This document shows, piece after piece, positions 33,934-35,092 of a stretch of DNA of 35,092 bases (positions are counted from its first letter, which is position 1; every line of letters starts with the position of its first letter). Source of the DNA: Acinetobacter piscicola. GTDB taxonomy: Bacteria; Pseudomonadota; Gammaproteobacteria; Pseudomonadales; Moraxellaceae. Under the pieces are notes generated by a model. It was not told the DNA's origin. It worked only from the letters and a program-made list of their open reading frames with translations, and searched no databases. Location: contig NZ_KZ268705.1 of assembly GCF_002233755.1 (NCBI RefSeq), positions 181,869-216,960 of the forward strand. Direction: 5' to 3'. The position numbers and the translations under genes are program-made.

Positions 33934-34884
33934 TTAACATCCGAGTTCGATGACTTTATTTCGCCCTTCTTCTTTAGCTCTATAAAGTTGCTTATCAATG
34001 ATTTCAATAAAATACTCAGAATTATCACCTAGTTTGGGGAGAACAGATCCGACACCCAAACTAGCCGTTAAAAAAGTAGATGAAGCATCATGCTTAATTG
34101 AGGTTGTAGCAATACGCAAACGTATACGTTCAGCAATCACCTTTGCATCTATCTGAGAAGTTGCAGGTAATATAATAATAAATTCTTCACCGCCTAATCG
34201 TGCCACTAAATCTCTAGAACGTACTTCAGATTTTAATATTTGTGCAATTTTCCTTAATGCAACATCGCCTGCATTATGACCATAGCTATCGTTATATTTT
34301 TTAAAAAAATCAATATCAACCAAAATTGCAGAAATTTGAGTTTGATTGCGAATGGCAATATCCCACTCAGATTCTAGAAAAACATTGTATGAGCGTCTGT
34401 TTGCAATTTCTGTCAATGTATCTTGATAAGATAAGGCTTCTAATTCTTTTTGTAACCTCAATAATTCTTCTTCATTTTTCTTACGTTCGTTGATATCAAA
34501 CATAAAACCAACTAACGTTTCTGTCACACCATTATCATCACGAATGACATGTACGACATCACGTATCCAAACATAATGACCATCCATCGTTAAAGCTCGA
34601 TAATCCATTTCATGATCAACACCATCCTTTGATTGTGAAATACAGAAACCTACAACCTTTTCCCTATCATCTGGATGGATACGCTCAGCCCAATCATTTG
34701 CACTCGTCCAACTATCAGTAGACCAACCCAATAACGCTTGGATTTGTGGGCCAATATAGGTAAATTGCATTGTCGCCCAATCAATTCGCCAAGGAATTGC
34801 TTTTGTTGATTCTAAAAGTGTTTTATAAAATGTATCATTAATTTTTAATGTACTTTTTAAAGCATCCTGCTTTCGATCACTCAT
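33934..34884 (-). CDS. PAS-domain diguanylate cyclase
   Basis: Makes cyclic di-GMP from two GTP. The 316 residues contain a PAS domain with PAC segment (about 20-135; FTYIGPQIQALLGW and ALTMDGHYVWIRDVV), a short coiled-coil linker (NEEELLRLQKELEALS), and a GGDEF domain from 152. The active-site loop is GGEEF (231-235), a functional variant, and the inhibitory RxxD site (Arg222-Asp225) lies exactly five residues upstream, so product inhibition is expected. DTLTEIANRR and VDIDFFKKYND (metal site) are intact. There is no membrane helix, so cytoplasmic sensing by the PAS domain is likely; its ligand is unknown. No EAL domain. Convergent with the SNF2 gene. Confidence 0.92.
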   Translation of the reverse strand: MSDRKQDALKSTLKINDTFYKTLLESTKAIPWRIDWATMQFTYIGPQIQALLGWSTDSWTSANDWAERIHPDDREKVVGFCISQSKDGVDHEMDYRALTMDGHYVWIRDVVHVIRDDNGVTETLVGFMFDINERKKNEEELLRLQKELEALSYQDTLTEIANRRSYNVFLESEWDIAIRNQTQISAILVDIDFFKKYNDSYGHNAGDVALRKIAQILKSEVRSRDLVARLGGEEFIIILPATSQIDAKVIAERIRLRIATTSIKHDASSTFLTASLGVGSVLPKLGDNSEYFIEIIDKQLYRAKEEGRNKVIELGC

Positions 34885-35070
34885 GTTTATCCCTTTGGAC
34901 TTTTGATATATAGCTAGCTAGGTTAATCAAAATTTAGATATGCAAAATTATTAAACTTTTCAATAAAACTATTTAATTAGATTAAATAACTAGACAATCA
35001 AGGCAATATATAAAATTGTATTTAACAAGTAAAGATAAACTAGAGAATGAAATAAACAAACGAGCATAAA

Positions 35071-35092
35071 AAACACCCTCTGCTATTGCAGA
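35071..35092 (-). terminator. Part of a terminator hairpin cut by the window end
   Basis: TCTGC-TATT-GCAGA with preceding CACCC and an A run; the stem probably continues past the last base. The A run on this side would be a T run on the minus strand, so it likely ends a minus-strand gene lying beyond the window. Bases 34885-35070 show no gene. Confidence 0.5.

Overview
The window looks like chromosomal DNA from an Acinetobacter-type gammaproteobacterium. It is AT-rich and densely coding on both strands, with housekeeping genes of that lineage (coaX, ffh, a ypjD/ccsA-like gene, dusC, rluA) mixed with catabolic genes. This assignment is an inference from gene content and base composition; there is no rRNA or other marker to confirm it. 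I saw no tRNA, rRNA, CRISPR array, insertion sequence, prophage or replication origin.

Layout. Bases 1-4.1 kb: coaX (pantothenate kinase), a serine-hydrolase-like protein that lacks the expected catalytic residues, ffh (signal recognition particle) and a cytochrome c assembly-like membrane protein. Bases 4.5-7.1 kb: a class 3 aldehyde dehydrogenase, then a very AT-rich two-gene operon (lipoprotein plus a 66-residue protein). Bases 7.4-16.1 kb: dusC, an SseB-like protein, a HAD hydrolase gene broken by one in-frame amber codon, a serine/threonine dehydratase-GNAT-methyltransferase operon, a hemolysin III family membrane protein, an MHS-family transporter, rluA and a second HAD phosphatase.

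Bases 16.3-26.2 kb hold an acyclic terpene utilisation (atu) operon on the minus strand in the order atuA-B-C-D-E-F, with a divergent TetR gene (atuR) and an overlapping GNAT gene. By analogy with Pseudomonas, activated citronellate/geranate is oxidised by AtuD (acyl-CoA dehydrogenase), carboxylated by AtuC/AtuF (geranyl-CoA carboxylase) and hydrated by AtuE. The roles of AtuA and AtuB are less certain. The atuA-atuR gap carries a clear inverted repeat placed to act as an operator. The three long gaps inside the operon each hold GC-rich palindromic repeat sequence, two of them with identical stem arms. No atuG or atuH homologue (including the acyl-CoA synthetase) is present in the window.

Bases 26.4-30.3 kb: a two-gene operon of unknown function, a strong bidirectional terminator, and two tandem paralogous acyl-CoA dehydrogenases that probably supply further beta-oxidation capacity. 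Bases 30.4-34.9 kb: a SWIM-SNF2 helicase-like ATPase with a recognisable promoter, and a PAS-GGDEF diguanylate cyclase with an intact inhibitory site. The window ends inside a probable terminator hairpin.

The points most worth following are the triad-less hydrolase, the atypical SDR motif in AtuB, the repeats inside the atu operon, the mosaic divergence of the acyl-CoA dehydrogenase pair and the amber-interrupted HAD gene. I did not find a convincing wholly new system such as a defence locus.
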